Assembly (NCBI GenBank): GCA_025454925.1
Contig: JALONM010000023.1
Coordinates: 1 to 48,866 of the forward strand
DNA length: 48,866 nucleotides
Origin: Cytophagaceae bacterium
Lineage (GTDB): Bacteria > Bacteroidota > Bacteroidia > Cytophagales > Cytophagaceae
Reading direction: 5' to 3'
Position 1 is the first letter of the stretch. Every line of letters begins with the position of its first letter. Below the pieces are notes generated by a model. That model searched no databases and was not told the DNA's origin. It was given only the letters and a program-made list of their open reading frames with translations. Positions 25,511-33,509 of the stretch are shown one piece after another. Both the position numbers and the translations under genes were made by a program.

Positions 25511-26625
25511 TTTGTTTGGTAGCTCAATAATTGATCTATCGCATTTTCATAAGCTTTAATGACCAGTTTTTCGTCGAAGTTTTTTTCTGCGAGTTTTCTA
25601 CTTTCCATGCCCATATTGATTTTTTCTTCAGCAGAAAGTAAAATAAATTTTTCCATACTGGCTGCCAGGGAGGTAGCATTGCGCACTTCACACAAAAAGC
25701 CATTTAAACCTTCGCGCACCACATCTTTGCATCCGGGCGCTAAGGTGCTGATGAGGGGCTTGGCCATGGCTGCCGCTTCCAGCAAGGTTTTGGGAGTTCC
25801 TTCGCGATAGCTGGGTAACACGACGGCATCCGCACAGGCATAGGCTTCTGAGATTTGATCGGTAAAGGGTTGGTATTCCAAATATCCTAGATCTACCGCT
25901 TTCATTACTTCTTCTTTTTTCACACCAAATCCGGAAGCTTCATCAAACGCACCTATCAATAGGAACCGGATTGAGGTATATTTTTTCGATAGTTGATTTG
26001 CAGCTTCTAAATATTCTCGCACTCCTTTGTCTACTAAAATACGAGCCACCATTAAAAAAACCAGGGGCTCCTGTGGGCGTTTGGGGGAGGGTTTGAATTT
26101 TTCAAGATTAACCCCAGAGCCTGGCAAGAGTTCACATTGTTCAGCATGAACTAATTGATAGGTAAGAAACAACTGAAGGTCGTCTTGATTCTGAAAGAAT
26201 ATTTTATCGGCTTTTGGAAATGCGATTTTATATAGGATTCTAACGATCCGGTTAATCAGTCCTGGGCGAATAAAGGCGGTGCCTAATCCGGTAACATTAT
26301 TAATAACAGGGATTCCCAGCCAGGAGGCGGCCAAGGTGCCATATAAATTGGGTTTGATGGTATAATGCAGGCAAACAGAAGGCCGAATGCGGGAATACAA
26401 CATTCTCAATTGCCATAGCAGGCGCAGGTCAGAAAGTGGATTGGTACCTTTGCTTGGCATTTCTAAGGAATGAAAATAAAAGCCCAATGCTTTCAGGCCA
26501 GGCACATATTCATCCGCAGGTGCAACGATGTGTATCTCGTAGCCCTTTCGTTGAAACTCGGTTAGCAATCCGAGCCGGAAGTTGTAAACGTTCCAGGCGG
26601 TATTAACGACTACTGCAATTCTCAT
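25492..26625 (-). CDS. Glycosyltransferase family 4
   Basis: 377-residue GT-B enzyme. N-terminal Rossmann half with MRIAVVVNTAWNVYNFRLGL and an acceptor-side HYTIKPNLYGTLAA segment; C-terminal donor half with LVFLMVARILVDKGVREYLEAA, then AYACADAVVLPSYREGTPKTLLEAAAMAKPLI, the EX7E-type nucleotide-sugar site. It resembles PglA/WcaI-like transferases that extend lipid-linked oligosaccharides. Divergent from the EPS operon starting at 26876, so it probably belongs to the same pathway; donor and acceptor are unknown. Confidence 0.92.
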   Translation of the reverse strand: MRIAVVVNTAWNVYNFRLGLLTEFQRKGYEIHIVAPADEYVPGLKALGFYFHSLEMPSKGTNPLSDLRLLWQLRMLYSRIRPSVCLHYTIKPNLYGTLAASWLGIPVINNVTGLGTAFIRPGLINRIVRILYKIAFPKADKIFFQNQDDLQLFLTYQLVHAEQCELLPGSGVNLEKFKPSPKRPQEPLVFLMVARILVDKGVREYLEAANQLSKKYTSIRFLLIGAFDEASGFGVKKEEVMKAVDLGYLEYQPFTDQISEAYACADAVVLPSYREGTPKTLLEAAAMAKPLISTLAPGCKDVVREGLNGFLCEVRNATSLAASMEKFILLSAEEKINMGMESRKLAEKNFDEKLVIKAYENAIDQLLSYQTKKRKSQ

Positions 26626-26780
26626 TGGATTGGTGTATCAACGTATTTCAATTTACACAGGTTATCCTTGTTTTTAAGCCAATGGGCGATAGGTGCCGCC
26701 ATCCTGGTATGCAGAAAAGATATTTTATATTCAGAAATCAAGATACCCTTCATAAACTTGAATCAGCTTTTTCCCGTAAA

Positions 26781-26863
26781 GACCTAACAATGCAGGAATT
26801 AAGTTTGATAATTAGGTCATTATTTCTTTAAAAATAAGGCCAATTATCTTATTTTTAGGCCAA
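26781..26863 (+). promoter_or_regulatory. Upstream region of the EPS operon with -7 box and repeated AGGYCAW motifs
   Basis: An exact TAnnTTTG (TAAGTTTG) at 26800-26807, lacking a clear -33 TTG. A dyad GACCTAA (26781-26787)/TTAGGTC (26812-26818) spans it. Just downstream come AGGTCAT at 26814-26820 and AGGCCAA at 26837-26843 and 26857-26863, the last two 20 bp apart, plus a hairpin AAAATAAG/CTTATTTT (26831-26838 with 26848-26855). Confidence 0.4.
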
Positions 26864-26875
26864 ATATAATTAAGC

Positions 26876-27436
26876 GTGGGAAATTTAGATGTAAAACTAT
26901 TCCCCATTCAAGGGCTTATAGAAGTTATACCAAAAGCATTTTTTGATTCCAGAGGGCACTTTTTTGAATCATACAATGCCAATTCTTTTCAGGAAATAGG
27001 GATTGATTGCACCTTTGTGCAAGACAATCAATCGCACTCTATGCCAGGCGTGGTGCGAGGGCTACATTTCCAACGGGCACCATTTGCGCAAGCTAAATTG
27101 GTACGCGTGCTGCATGGGCGCATTTTGGATGTAGCGGTAGATTTGAGAAAATCTTCCCCTACCTTTGGACAACATATTTTAGTGGAATTGAGCGCTGAGA
27201 AGCGTAATATGCTGTATATTCCCGAAGGGTTTGCGCATGGCTTTCAAGCCATAGAAGAGAGTGTTGTGATGTATAAGTGTAACAATTTTTACAATAAAGC
27301 TTCGGAATCGGGATTAAAATGGGATGATACCGAGTTGGGTATAAAGTGGCAAGCGCTGTCTGCAGTGGTTTCGGAAAAGGATGTTATACTCCCGGCCTTG
27401 GGCCAATTGATTGAAGAAGGAGATTTATTTGAATGA
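26876..27436 (+). CDS. rfbC: dTDP-4-dehydrorhamnose 3,5-epimerase
   Basis: 186-residue cupin enzyme of dTDP-L-rhamnose synthesis. Motifs: DSRGHFFESYNANSF, FVQDNQSHSMPGVVRGLHFQ (catalytic His region), VRVLHGRILDVAVDLRKSSP and MLYIPEGFAHGFQ. The start is GTG at 26876; no suitable ATG is in frame, and the N-terminus MGNLDVKLFPIQGLIEV fits the family. The last bases overlap the next gene (ATGA). RfbA, B and D are not in the window. Confidence 0.95.
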   Translation: MGNLDVKLFPIQGLIEVIPKAFFDSRGHFFESYNANSFQEIGIDCTFVQDNQSHSMPGVVRGLHFQRAPFAQAKLVRVLHGRILDVAVDLRKSSPTFGQHILVELSAEKRNMLYIPEGFAHGFQAIEESVVMYKCNNFYNKASESGLKWDDTELGIKWQALSAVVSEKDVILPALGQLIEEGDLFE

Positions 27437-28197
27437 GAAACCTACTGATTTTTGGAGTTCTACTCTGGGGCCTTTCTGCATGCAAAGTGTATAAGGCCAA
27501 CGTAATGTTTAAAACAGAGCAGGAATATGTGGTAGACTCCATAAGGAAATTAAGTACTCAAACAGATCAGAACTATCTGGTTCAATGCAACGATTATATA
27601 AGTTACAAAGTTTACACCAATAACGGCGAGCGCATCATCGACCCTGATTTTGAGTTAATAAAATCAACTCCAACAACACTCATAAAAGAAGAAAAAAGGT
27701 ATCTGGTGCGTAGCGATGGGTATGCTGAGTTGCCAATGGTAGGGTCGGTTAAGCTGGCTGGGTATACGCTTCGCCAATGTGATAGTTTACTTACCAAAGC
27801 CTACACAAAGTATTATTTTGGTGCCTATGTAACTACTTACCTGCTAAATAAGCGAGCTATAGTGCTAGGGCCGAAACAAGCGAAAGTAATTCCATTGGAA
27901 AATGACAATATTTCAGTTATTGAATTACTCGCTTTGTATGGTGGGATGCCGGAAGATGGAAGAGCTTCTAATATTAAATTGATTCGTGGGGACCTGAAAA
28001 ATCCGGATGTTCAGATCATCGATTTATCTTCCATTGAAGGACTTCGCAAAGCGAATCTTTCCGTGGAGCCCAACGATATCGTTTATATCGAACCGGTAAA
28101 GCGGATATTTAGCCTCACGTTACAGGATATTTATCCATTATTATCCCTGTTTCTGGCGGTACTTTCCATTGTCATATTGTTACAAGCCAACAGATAG
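27433..28197 (+). CDS. Polysaccharide export protein (Wza-like), inner-membrane-anchored variant
   Basis: 254 residues: lipoprotein-type signal (LSACK), then a polysaccharide-export domain (DYISYKVYTNNG ... YLVRSDGYAELPMVGSVKLAGYTLRQCDSLL) and a SLBB-like segment with a long final hydrophobic helix (about 232-252), as in the BexD/Wza family of Bacteroidota. It forms or assists the export channel for EPS across the periplasm and outer membrane. Starts 4 bp inside rfbC, so translationally coupled, and is followed by the Wzc-like kinase. Confidence 0.92.
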   Translation: MRNLLIFGVLLWGLSACKVYKANVMFKTEQEYVVDSIRKLSTQTDQNYLVQCNDYISYKVYTNNGERIIDPDFELIKSTPTTLIKEEKRYLVRSDGYAELPMVGSVKLAGYTLRQCDSLLTKAYTKYYFGAYVTTYLLNKRAIVLGPKQAKVIPLENDNISVIELLALYGGMPEDGRASNIKLIRGDLKNPDVQIIDLSSIEGLRKANLSVEPNDIVYIEPVKRIFSLTLQDIYPLLSLFLAVLSIVILLQANR

Positions 28198-28210
28198 CGT
28201 TTACACCGTA

Positions 28211-30646
28211 ATGAGCAACGAGAAGGCTGAAGAGAAAAGTTTAGTAGAACGATTCAATGAATCGGAAGATAACTATGGAGATTTTCTTAGTGATTTTGAC
28301 ATTGCCACTCTGCTTGTCGTTACTCGGAAAAGCATTCCTTGGCTAATTATTTTATTTTCCAGCTGTGTAATGGCAGCCTATTTGTTTATTCGTTATACAA
28401 AGCCGATTTACGAATCATCAAGTATCCTCAAATTAGATCCGAAAAGTAATGCGGGTGTACTCGGATTTAGGAACTTTAAAGATGAAACGGTACAAGAAGC
28501 TACCAAATTTACTACCATTTCAGGTGAAATTGAGTTTCTGAAATCGCGGTTGGTGGCCGAGCGCCTGATGGAACGGGTAAAGCTCGACGTTGTATATCTT
28601 TCCAAAGGTAATGTCATAGACAAAGAGTTGTATAAAAATTCACCCATTAAGGTGGAGTATGAAATACTAAATCCCATAGCGTATAACCGGGAATATTCGA
28701 TTGTAGTCAACTCATTTAATGATTTTACCTTAAGCTATTTCATCGGCGAAACAGAAATTTCAAAAAATTATCGGTTCAATGAACCAATTGAAGAATCTGA
28801 TTTTAAGTTTAGAATTTCCCGAACATCATTTTTTAAAAATTATCAGCTAGGCCTTCCAATGGCCTTTGTTATCAATAGCCGGGAGGCCATCATTAATTAC
28901 ATCCTTTCGAATATCAATTGTATTTTACTTAACCTCGATGCCAGCACAATTAAAGTAACTTTTAAAGATTTTACATCCGAAAAGGCCGCAGATTTAATCA
29001 ATTCCATCGATAGTGTTTATCTAGAGGCAACCATCGAAAAAAGATCTAAATCCCATGAAAAAACAATTGAGTTTTTAAAAGCTTCCTTGCAACAAACTGA
29101 AATTGATTTGGAAGATGCTGAAAAGAAACTTCAGTCTTTCGTGGAAAAGAATAAAACGGTGGATGTGAAAAGTGACTTCGGGCGGAATGTTTTGAAAATA
29201 GAAAGTCTGGAAGCTGAGAAATTGAACATCAAATTAAAGCTTTCTTTATTGGAAGAATTGCAGGAGCTTGTGGTCAATGATAAAAATTTAAAATCATTTA
29301 TTCCATCAGCAGCCCAACTTCCTGATCCGCAGTTACTGGAAGCCATCAAAAATTTAAATTTAATTTATCAGGAAAAAGACAGAATTGCTGAATCACAAAC
29401 AGAGAATACACTAGTTTCAAGATTAAAAGAAAAGAATGCTACTAATTTAAAAACCAGCATTCTCGATCTTATCACACACAATAAGAAGTTGCTGTTTGAG
29501 CAAATTGTTCAACTCAATAACAAAACCATTGAATTTGAGACAGGTCTTCTTTCCTTACCTCAGAAAGAAACAGAATTAAACAGATTGAAAAGGTTTTACA
29601 ACTTATATGAAAAGTTTTACATTCTTTTAATTGAAAAAGAAGCCGAGTTCGCCATAGCAAAGGCAGGTACCATTCCCAGCTTCGATATTTTATCTCCAGG
29701 ATTGCCAACCAGTGTGCCATTATACCCCAACAAGCGAGTTTTATATTTGGGAGCTATTGCATCGGGGATATTTTTATGTTTGCTTTTTGTTTTTGTCAGA
29801 TACTATTTACACGATACCATTTCCACTCAGAAAGAATTAGAAAAGTCAATCAACTCTACGGTGTTGGGTGGAATTCCGGAATATCAAAAAGAAAAAATGG
29901 AGGTATCCAAATTGGTGGTAGATAAAAATCCTAAATCTGCCATCAGTGAGGCGATGCGCTCCTTACGTACCAATTTGGAATTTGTCTGTCCGAAGAAAGA
30001 TAAACGGTTGTTTACTGTAACTTCAACCGTGGGGGGAGAGGGTAAGACCTTTGTTTCTACCAATCTCGCTGGAATTATTGCATTATCCAATCAGCGTGTC
30101 ATTGTGCTCGACCTCGACATGCGAAAGCCTAAAGTGCACCTTGCTTTTGATAAAGAAAACGTCAAAGGAATGAGTACTATTTTAATTAATAAACATTCGT
30201 TCGAGGAATGTATTCATAAAACGAGTATCGATAACCTTGATTTTATTTCGGCAGGCCCGATTCCTCCCAATCCATCGGAACTGATATTACGTCCTGAATT
30301 TGATAAGTTGCTAGAGAATTTATTCAAAGTATACGATGTGGTGATGATTGATACACCGCCAGTAGGACTAGTTACTGATGGTATATTACTTATGCAAAAG
30401 GCTGATGTGCAGTTGTATGTAGTACGTGCCAATTATTCCAAAAAGGGTGTTAAGCGAAATATCAATAAAGTAGCAAGGAGTGGGAATTTCACTCGCTTGT
30501 CGGTGATTATAAATGCCATGAAGGCGGTTAATACCTATGGATACGGGGGCTATGGCTATGGCTATGGCTACGGATATGGGTATTACGAAGGCGATACTAA
30601 AAAGTCATTTGGTTGGTTCCGGAAATTACTAGGTAAATCAGTATAA
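28211..30646 (+). CDS. Wzc-type EPS chain-length tyrosine kinase
   Basis: 811 residues. N-terminal Wzz-like region with a first helix (about 35-60), a long periplasmic coiled coil and a second helix (about 515-535), then a cytoplasmic BY-kinase: Walker A GGEGKTF, A' VIVLDLDMRKPKVH and Walker B VVMIDTPP. The C-terminus is a run of Gly-Tyr dipeptides (YGYGGYGYGYGYGYGYY), the autophosphorylated tyrosine cluster. Phosphorylation cycling with the CpsB-type phosphatase downstream governs polymer length and export. ATG 28211 is preferred to a TTG at 28169 that overlaps the previous gene. Confidence 0.95.
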   Translation: MSNEKAEEKSLVERFNESEDNYGDFLSDFDIATLLVVTRKSIPWLIILFSSCVMAAYLFIRYTKPIYESSSILKLDPKSNAGVLGFRNFKDETVQEATKFTTISGEIEFLKSRLVAERLMERVKLDVVYLSKGNVIDKELYKNSPIKVEYEILNPIAYNREYSIVVNSFNDFTLSYFIGETEISKNYRFNEPIEESDFKFRISRTSFFKNYQLGLPMAFVINSREAIINYILSNINCILLNLDASTIKVTFKDFTSEKAADLINSIDSVYLEATIEKRSKSHEKTIEFLKASLQQTEIDLEDAEKKLQSFVEKNKTVDVKSDFGRNVLKIESLEAEKLNIKLKLSLLEELQELVVNDKNLKSFIPSAAQLPDPQLLEAIKNLNLIYQEKDRIAESQTENTLVSRLKEKNATNLKTSILDLITHNKKLLFEQIVQLNNKTIEFETGLLSLPQKETELNRLKRFYNLYEKFYILLIEKEAEFAIAKAGTIPSFDILSPGLPTSVPLYPNKRVLYLGAIASGIFLCLLFVFVRYYLHDTISTQKELEKSINSTVLGGIPEYQKEKMEVSKLVVDKNPKSAISEAMRSLRTNLEFVCPKKDKRLFTVTSTVGGEGKTFVSTNLAGIIALSNQRVIVLDLDMRKPKVHLAFDKENVKGMSTILINKHSFEECIHKTSIDNLDFISAGPIPPNPSELILRPEFDKLLENLFKVYDVVMIDTPPVGLVTDGILLMQKADVQLYVVRANYSKKGVKRNINKVARSGNFTRLSVIINAMKAVNTYGYGGYGYGYGYGYGYYEGDTKKSFGWFRKLLGKSV

Positions 30647-30649
30647 GTA

Positions 30650-31372
30650 ATGTTTTTTTCGTTTAGGAAAAAGTCATCAGAAACACCTTTGCAACAGGAT
30701 ATGCATTCGCATGTATTGCCTGGGTTGGATGATGGTGCCGCTACCCTGGATGATAGCATACGTCTTATTGAAAAGTTGGCCTCCCTGGGGTTTAAAAAGC
30801 TCATTGCCACGCCTCATATTATGGGAGATTTTTTTAAAAACGGTCCTGAAAATATTATCCCAAAACTCGAAGAAGTGCGTCTAGCGATGCAAGCAAAGCA
30901 AATTCCTGTTCAACTTGAGGCGGCAGCTGAATATTATCTTGATGAGTGGTTTATGCAACGCTTGCATAAAAATGAAAAGTTGATGTCTTTCGGGAATAAC
31001 TATGTGCTGTTCGAAACTTCCTACATTAATCCATCGGTGTATTTGAGTGAAGCAATTTTTCAACTCCGCTCGATGGGGTACATACCAGTATTGGCCCACC
31101 CGGAGCGGTATTTATATCTGCATCATTCGTTTTCAGAATATCAGAAAATTAAAGAACAAGGGGTGTTGTTTCAACTCAATACCAATTCCCTTTCCGGGTA
31201 TTATAATGAAGGATCAAAAAAAATTGCAGAGAAATTAATTCAGTCTAAAATGATTGAGTTTGCTGGTACCGATTGCCATGCAGACAAACATACCCATGCA
31301 TTAAAAAAATCCATCGATACATCGTATTATCATAAATTATTGGATTTACCTTTACTCAATCATCAACTCTAA
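30650..31372 (+). CDS. CpsB/YwqE-type PHP-domain tyrosine phosphatase
   Basis: 240 residues. Metal-binding PHP motifs: DMHSHVLPGLDDGA (residues about 17-30), TPHIMG, LEAAAEYYLDEWF, LAHPERY and GTDCHADKH. It is the Mn-dependent phosphatase that removes phosphate from the Tyr tail of the Wzc-type kinase. The ATG at 30650 is only 3 bases after the kinase stop codon, consistent with an operon. Confidence 0.95.
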   Translation: MFFSFRKKSSETPLQQDMHSHVLPGLDDGAATLDDSIRLIEKLASLGFKKLIATPHIMGDFFKNGPENIIPKLEEVRLAMQAKQIPVQLEAAAEYYLDEWFMQRLHKNEKLMSFGNNYVLFETSYINPSVYLSEAIFQLRSMGYIPVLAHPERYLYLHHSFSEYQKIKEQGVLFQLNTNSLSGYYNEGSKKIAEKLIQSKMIEFAGTDCHADKHTHALKKSIDTSYYHKLLDLPLLNHQL

Positions 31373-31376
31373 TAGT

Positions 31377-32369
31377 ATGTTGTTTTTTGTTACCGGAGCA
31401 AACGGTTTTGTAGGTAGTTTTTTTTGCAAAGAATTACTGAAGCACGGCCATACAATCCGCGCTCTGGTGCGTCCTGGCAGCAATCGCCGATTGTTAAAAG
31501 AGGTGGAAAATGCCATTGAGTGGGTGGAAGGAGATATCATGCAAGTGCCGCTGCTCGAATCCAGTTTAATAGGTGTAGATGTGGTGGTGCATGCCGCAGC
31601 AGTAGTTTCCTTTCATCCGTCCCGCCAAAAGGAAATGTATGCCACCAATGTGCAGGGTACTGCCAACGTGGTAAATGCAGCGTTGCAGGCAAACATATCA
31701 AAGTTTTGTTATGTATCTTCGGTGGCCGCTGTGGGTGCTGAAAAAGACGGATCAGAATCTACGGAGAAAACACAATGGGAAGATTCAGAGTTTGCCACAC
31801 ACTATGCCCGCAGTAAATACCTTGCCGAATTAGAAGTTTGGCGTGGCATCGAAGAAGGCTTGCCGGCTTATATGGTGAACCCTTCAGTCATTCTGGGTCC
31901 AGGCAGTTGGGAGGATGGAAGCACACGTTTGTTTCATTATGTGTTCAATGAAAATACCTTTTATCCCAAAGGCCAATTAAATTATGTCGACATCCGCGAT
32001 GTGGTTCAAATAATGTATCAGTTGCTGCATACAGAAAGTGTAGGCCAGCGATACATAGTATCCGCGGGTGCAATCAGCTTTCGCGATTTTTTTGCCGAAG
32101 TGGGGGCCTCATTTGGAAAGCGCGCTCCACACAAGCCCTTGGCCGACTGGATGGGTGAAATAGGATGGAGATTAGCCGCGATTATGTCTTGGTTTACCAA
32201 ACGTGAACCGATGATTACCAAAGAGTCGGTTCGATTAGGAAGGAGACCGTATTTTTATTCCAGTGAAAAAATTAAAAAAACGCTACAGTATACATTTTTT
32301 GATCGCAAGGCGACCATAGAATGGTCTTGCCAGGAGCTTTTGAGTAAGTATTCATCTAAAAAGAAATAA
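31377..32369 (+). CDS. NAD-dependent epimerase/dehydratase (extended SDR)
   Basis: 330 residues. Rossmann GxxGxxG (TGANGFVG, about 6-13), VVHAAAVVSFHP, active-site YARSK (Tyr-x-x-x-Lys) and PSVILGPGSW. It resembles dihydroflavonol-reductase/sterol-dehydrogenase-like members, and the substrate is unclear. Four bases after the phosphatase gene, so in the EPS operon, which suggests a nucleotide-sugar or lipid substrate; that is inference. Confidence 0.92.
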   Translation: MLFFVTGANGFVGSFFCKELLKHGHTIRALVRPGSNRRLLKEVENAIEWVEGDIMQVPLLESSLIGVDVVVHAAAVVSFHPSRQKEMYATNVQGTANVVNAALQANISKFCYVSSVAAVGAEKDGSESTEKTQWEDSEFATHYARSKYLAELEVWRGIEEGLPAYMVNPSVILGPGSWEDGSTRLFHYVFNENTFYPKGQLNYVDIRDVVQIMYQLLHTESVGQRYIVSAGAISFRDFFAEVGASFGKRAPHKPLADWMGEIGWRLAAIMSWFTKREPMITKESVRLGRRPYFYSSEKIKKTLQYTFFDRKATIEWSCQELLSKYSSKKK

Positions 32370-32468
32370 TAATCATACTTCAATTTAATACCGCAGGATA
32401 CTTAATTTGTAGATTTGCTGTTATTTTGTTGTATATTAGTTAAACTTTTAGGTAAGTACATTGTTGAA

Positions 32469-32705
32469 ATGAGTGGTTCAGAATCAATTTTTGCAGGTGA
32501 TATGTACATCATCAAAGTAAAAGGTAAAGCAAAGATTCCCGATTATATCCAGATACGAGATGAAAATTTCGTGTTGGTTGCCTATTTCCGTGCAGACAGA
32601 CCATTCAAGCTCCTAAAGAAATATGGATTAGAGGGTAAAGAAGTTCAGTTGAATCAACTTATCCACTCTCTTGATTTTGGTAAACTGCAAAAGCTGGAAA
32701 TTTAA
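32469..32705 (+). CDS. Small conserved-looking protein upstream of ftsE
   Basis: 78 residues, soluble, beta-rich then helical (MYIIKVKGKAKIPDYIQIRD, FRADRPFKLLKKYGLEGKEV). ATG 32469 is chosen over a TTG at 32415. The stop is directly adjacent to the ftsE start, so the two are co-transcribed. A TAGATTTG -7-like box is at 32410-32417. No known family is recognised. Confidence 0.75.
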   Translation: MSGSESIFAGDMYIIKVKGKAKIPDYIQIRDENFVLVAYFRADRPFKLLKKYGLEGKEVQLNQLIHSLDFGKLQKLEI

Positions 32706-33404
32706 ATGCCTTCATTCTCCAACGACCCTATTGTTTCCCTTTTAAATACGAGTATATACCAAGACGGAGTGTTGGTGCTCCATGGCTTAAACTTTGAAAT
32801 CAGCAAAGGGGAATTTGTATACTTAATAGGTAAAACGGGGAGTGGTAAAACTTCCCTACTTAAAACCCTATATGCCGATTTAGAAAATCCCAAAGGCAAG
32901 ATTAGTGTTGCTGGTTACCAGGTCGATAAAATCAAGCGAGAAAAAGTCCCTTTTCTAAGAAGGAAAATAGGAATCATTTTTCAAGATTTCCAATTACTCA
33001 ACGATCGAACCGTTCATGATAACCTGCTGTTCGTGCTTAAAGCCACAGGTTGGAAAGAAATTACGAAGATGAAAGCACGAGTTTCCGAAATTCTAATGCG
33101 GGTTGGTCTTGATGCCGTTGCCTCCAAGTTTCCGCATCAATTATCGGGAGGCGAACAGCAACGCACGGTGATTGCGAGAGCCCTCTTGAACGAACCTGAA
33201 ATATTGATTGCCGACGAACCAACCGGAAATCTGGATCCTGAAGTAGCGGATGAAATCATGAAGTTGTTTCTGGAAATTAACAAAAGCGGAACGGCCATCT
33301 TCATGGCAACACATAATTTACACTTTCTTGAAAAATATCCTGCCCGCACCTTAAAGATTCAGCATGGAACCTTGCAGGAAATGCCTTCTGCGGCAGTTTT
33401 GTAA
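32706..33404 (+). CDS. ftsE: FtsE-like ABC transporter ATPase
   Basis: 232 residues: Walker A GKTGSGKTS (about 42-50), signature LSGGEQQR, Walker B ILIADEPTGNLD and H-loop ATHN, as in FtsE of the FtsEX complex. FtsEX couples ATP hydrolysis to cell-wall hydrolase activation at division. No ftsX is adjacent, so the LolD/MacB-type alternatives are not excluded, although the size and the IGIIFQDFQLLNDRTVHDN segment fit FtsE best. Confidence 0.9.
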   Translation: MPSFSNDPIVSLLNTSIYQDGVLVLHGLNFEISKGEFVYLIGKTGSGKTSLLKTLYADLENPKGKISVAGYQVDKIKREKVPFLRRKIGIIFQDFQLLNDRTVHDNLLFVLKATGWKEITKMKARVSEILMRVGLDAVASKFPHQLSGGEQQRTVIARALLNEPEILIADEPTGNLDPEVADEIMKLFLEINKSGTAIFMATHNLHFLEKYPARTLKIQHGTLQEMPSAAVL

Positions 33405-33465
33405 GTTCATTTGAATTCGTGTGCACGAAGCAAGTTCTCATTACTCGATTCACTGTTATATTCAA

Positions 33466-33495
33466 TTGCCAATTGAGAAAATTGGGTTAAATTTG
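33466..33495 (+). promoter_or_regulatory. Bacteroidota-type promoter of ftsK
   Basis: TTG at 33466-33468 and an exact TAnnTTTG (TAAATTTG) at 33488-33495, 19 bases apart, 14 bp before the ftsK ATG. A very short leader would result. Confidence 0.65.
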
Positions 33496-33509
33496 CCTGA
33501 TTAACTCGT

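Noticed and set aside
26625-26831. 68-codon frame upstream of rfbC
   Set aside because: Overlaps the likely regulatory region and begins opposite the start of the divergent glycosyltransferase; no recognisable protein features.
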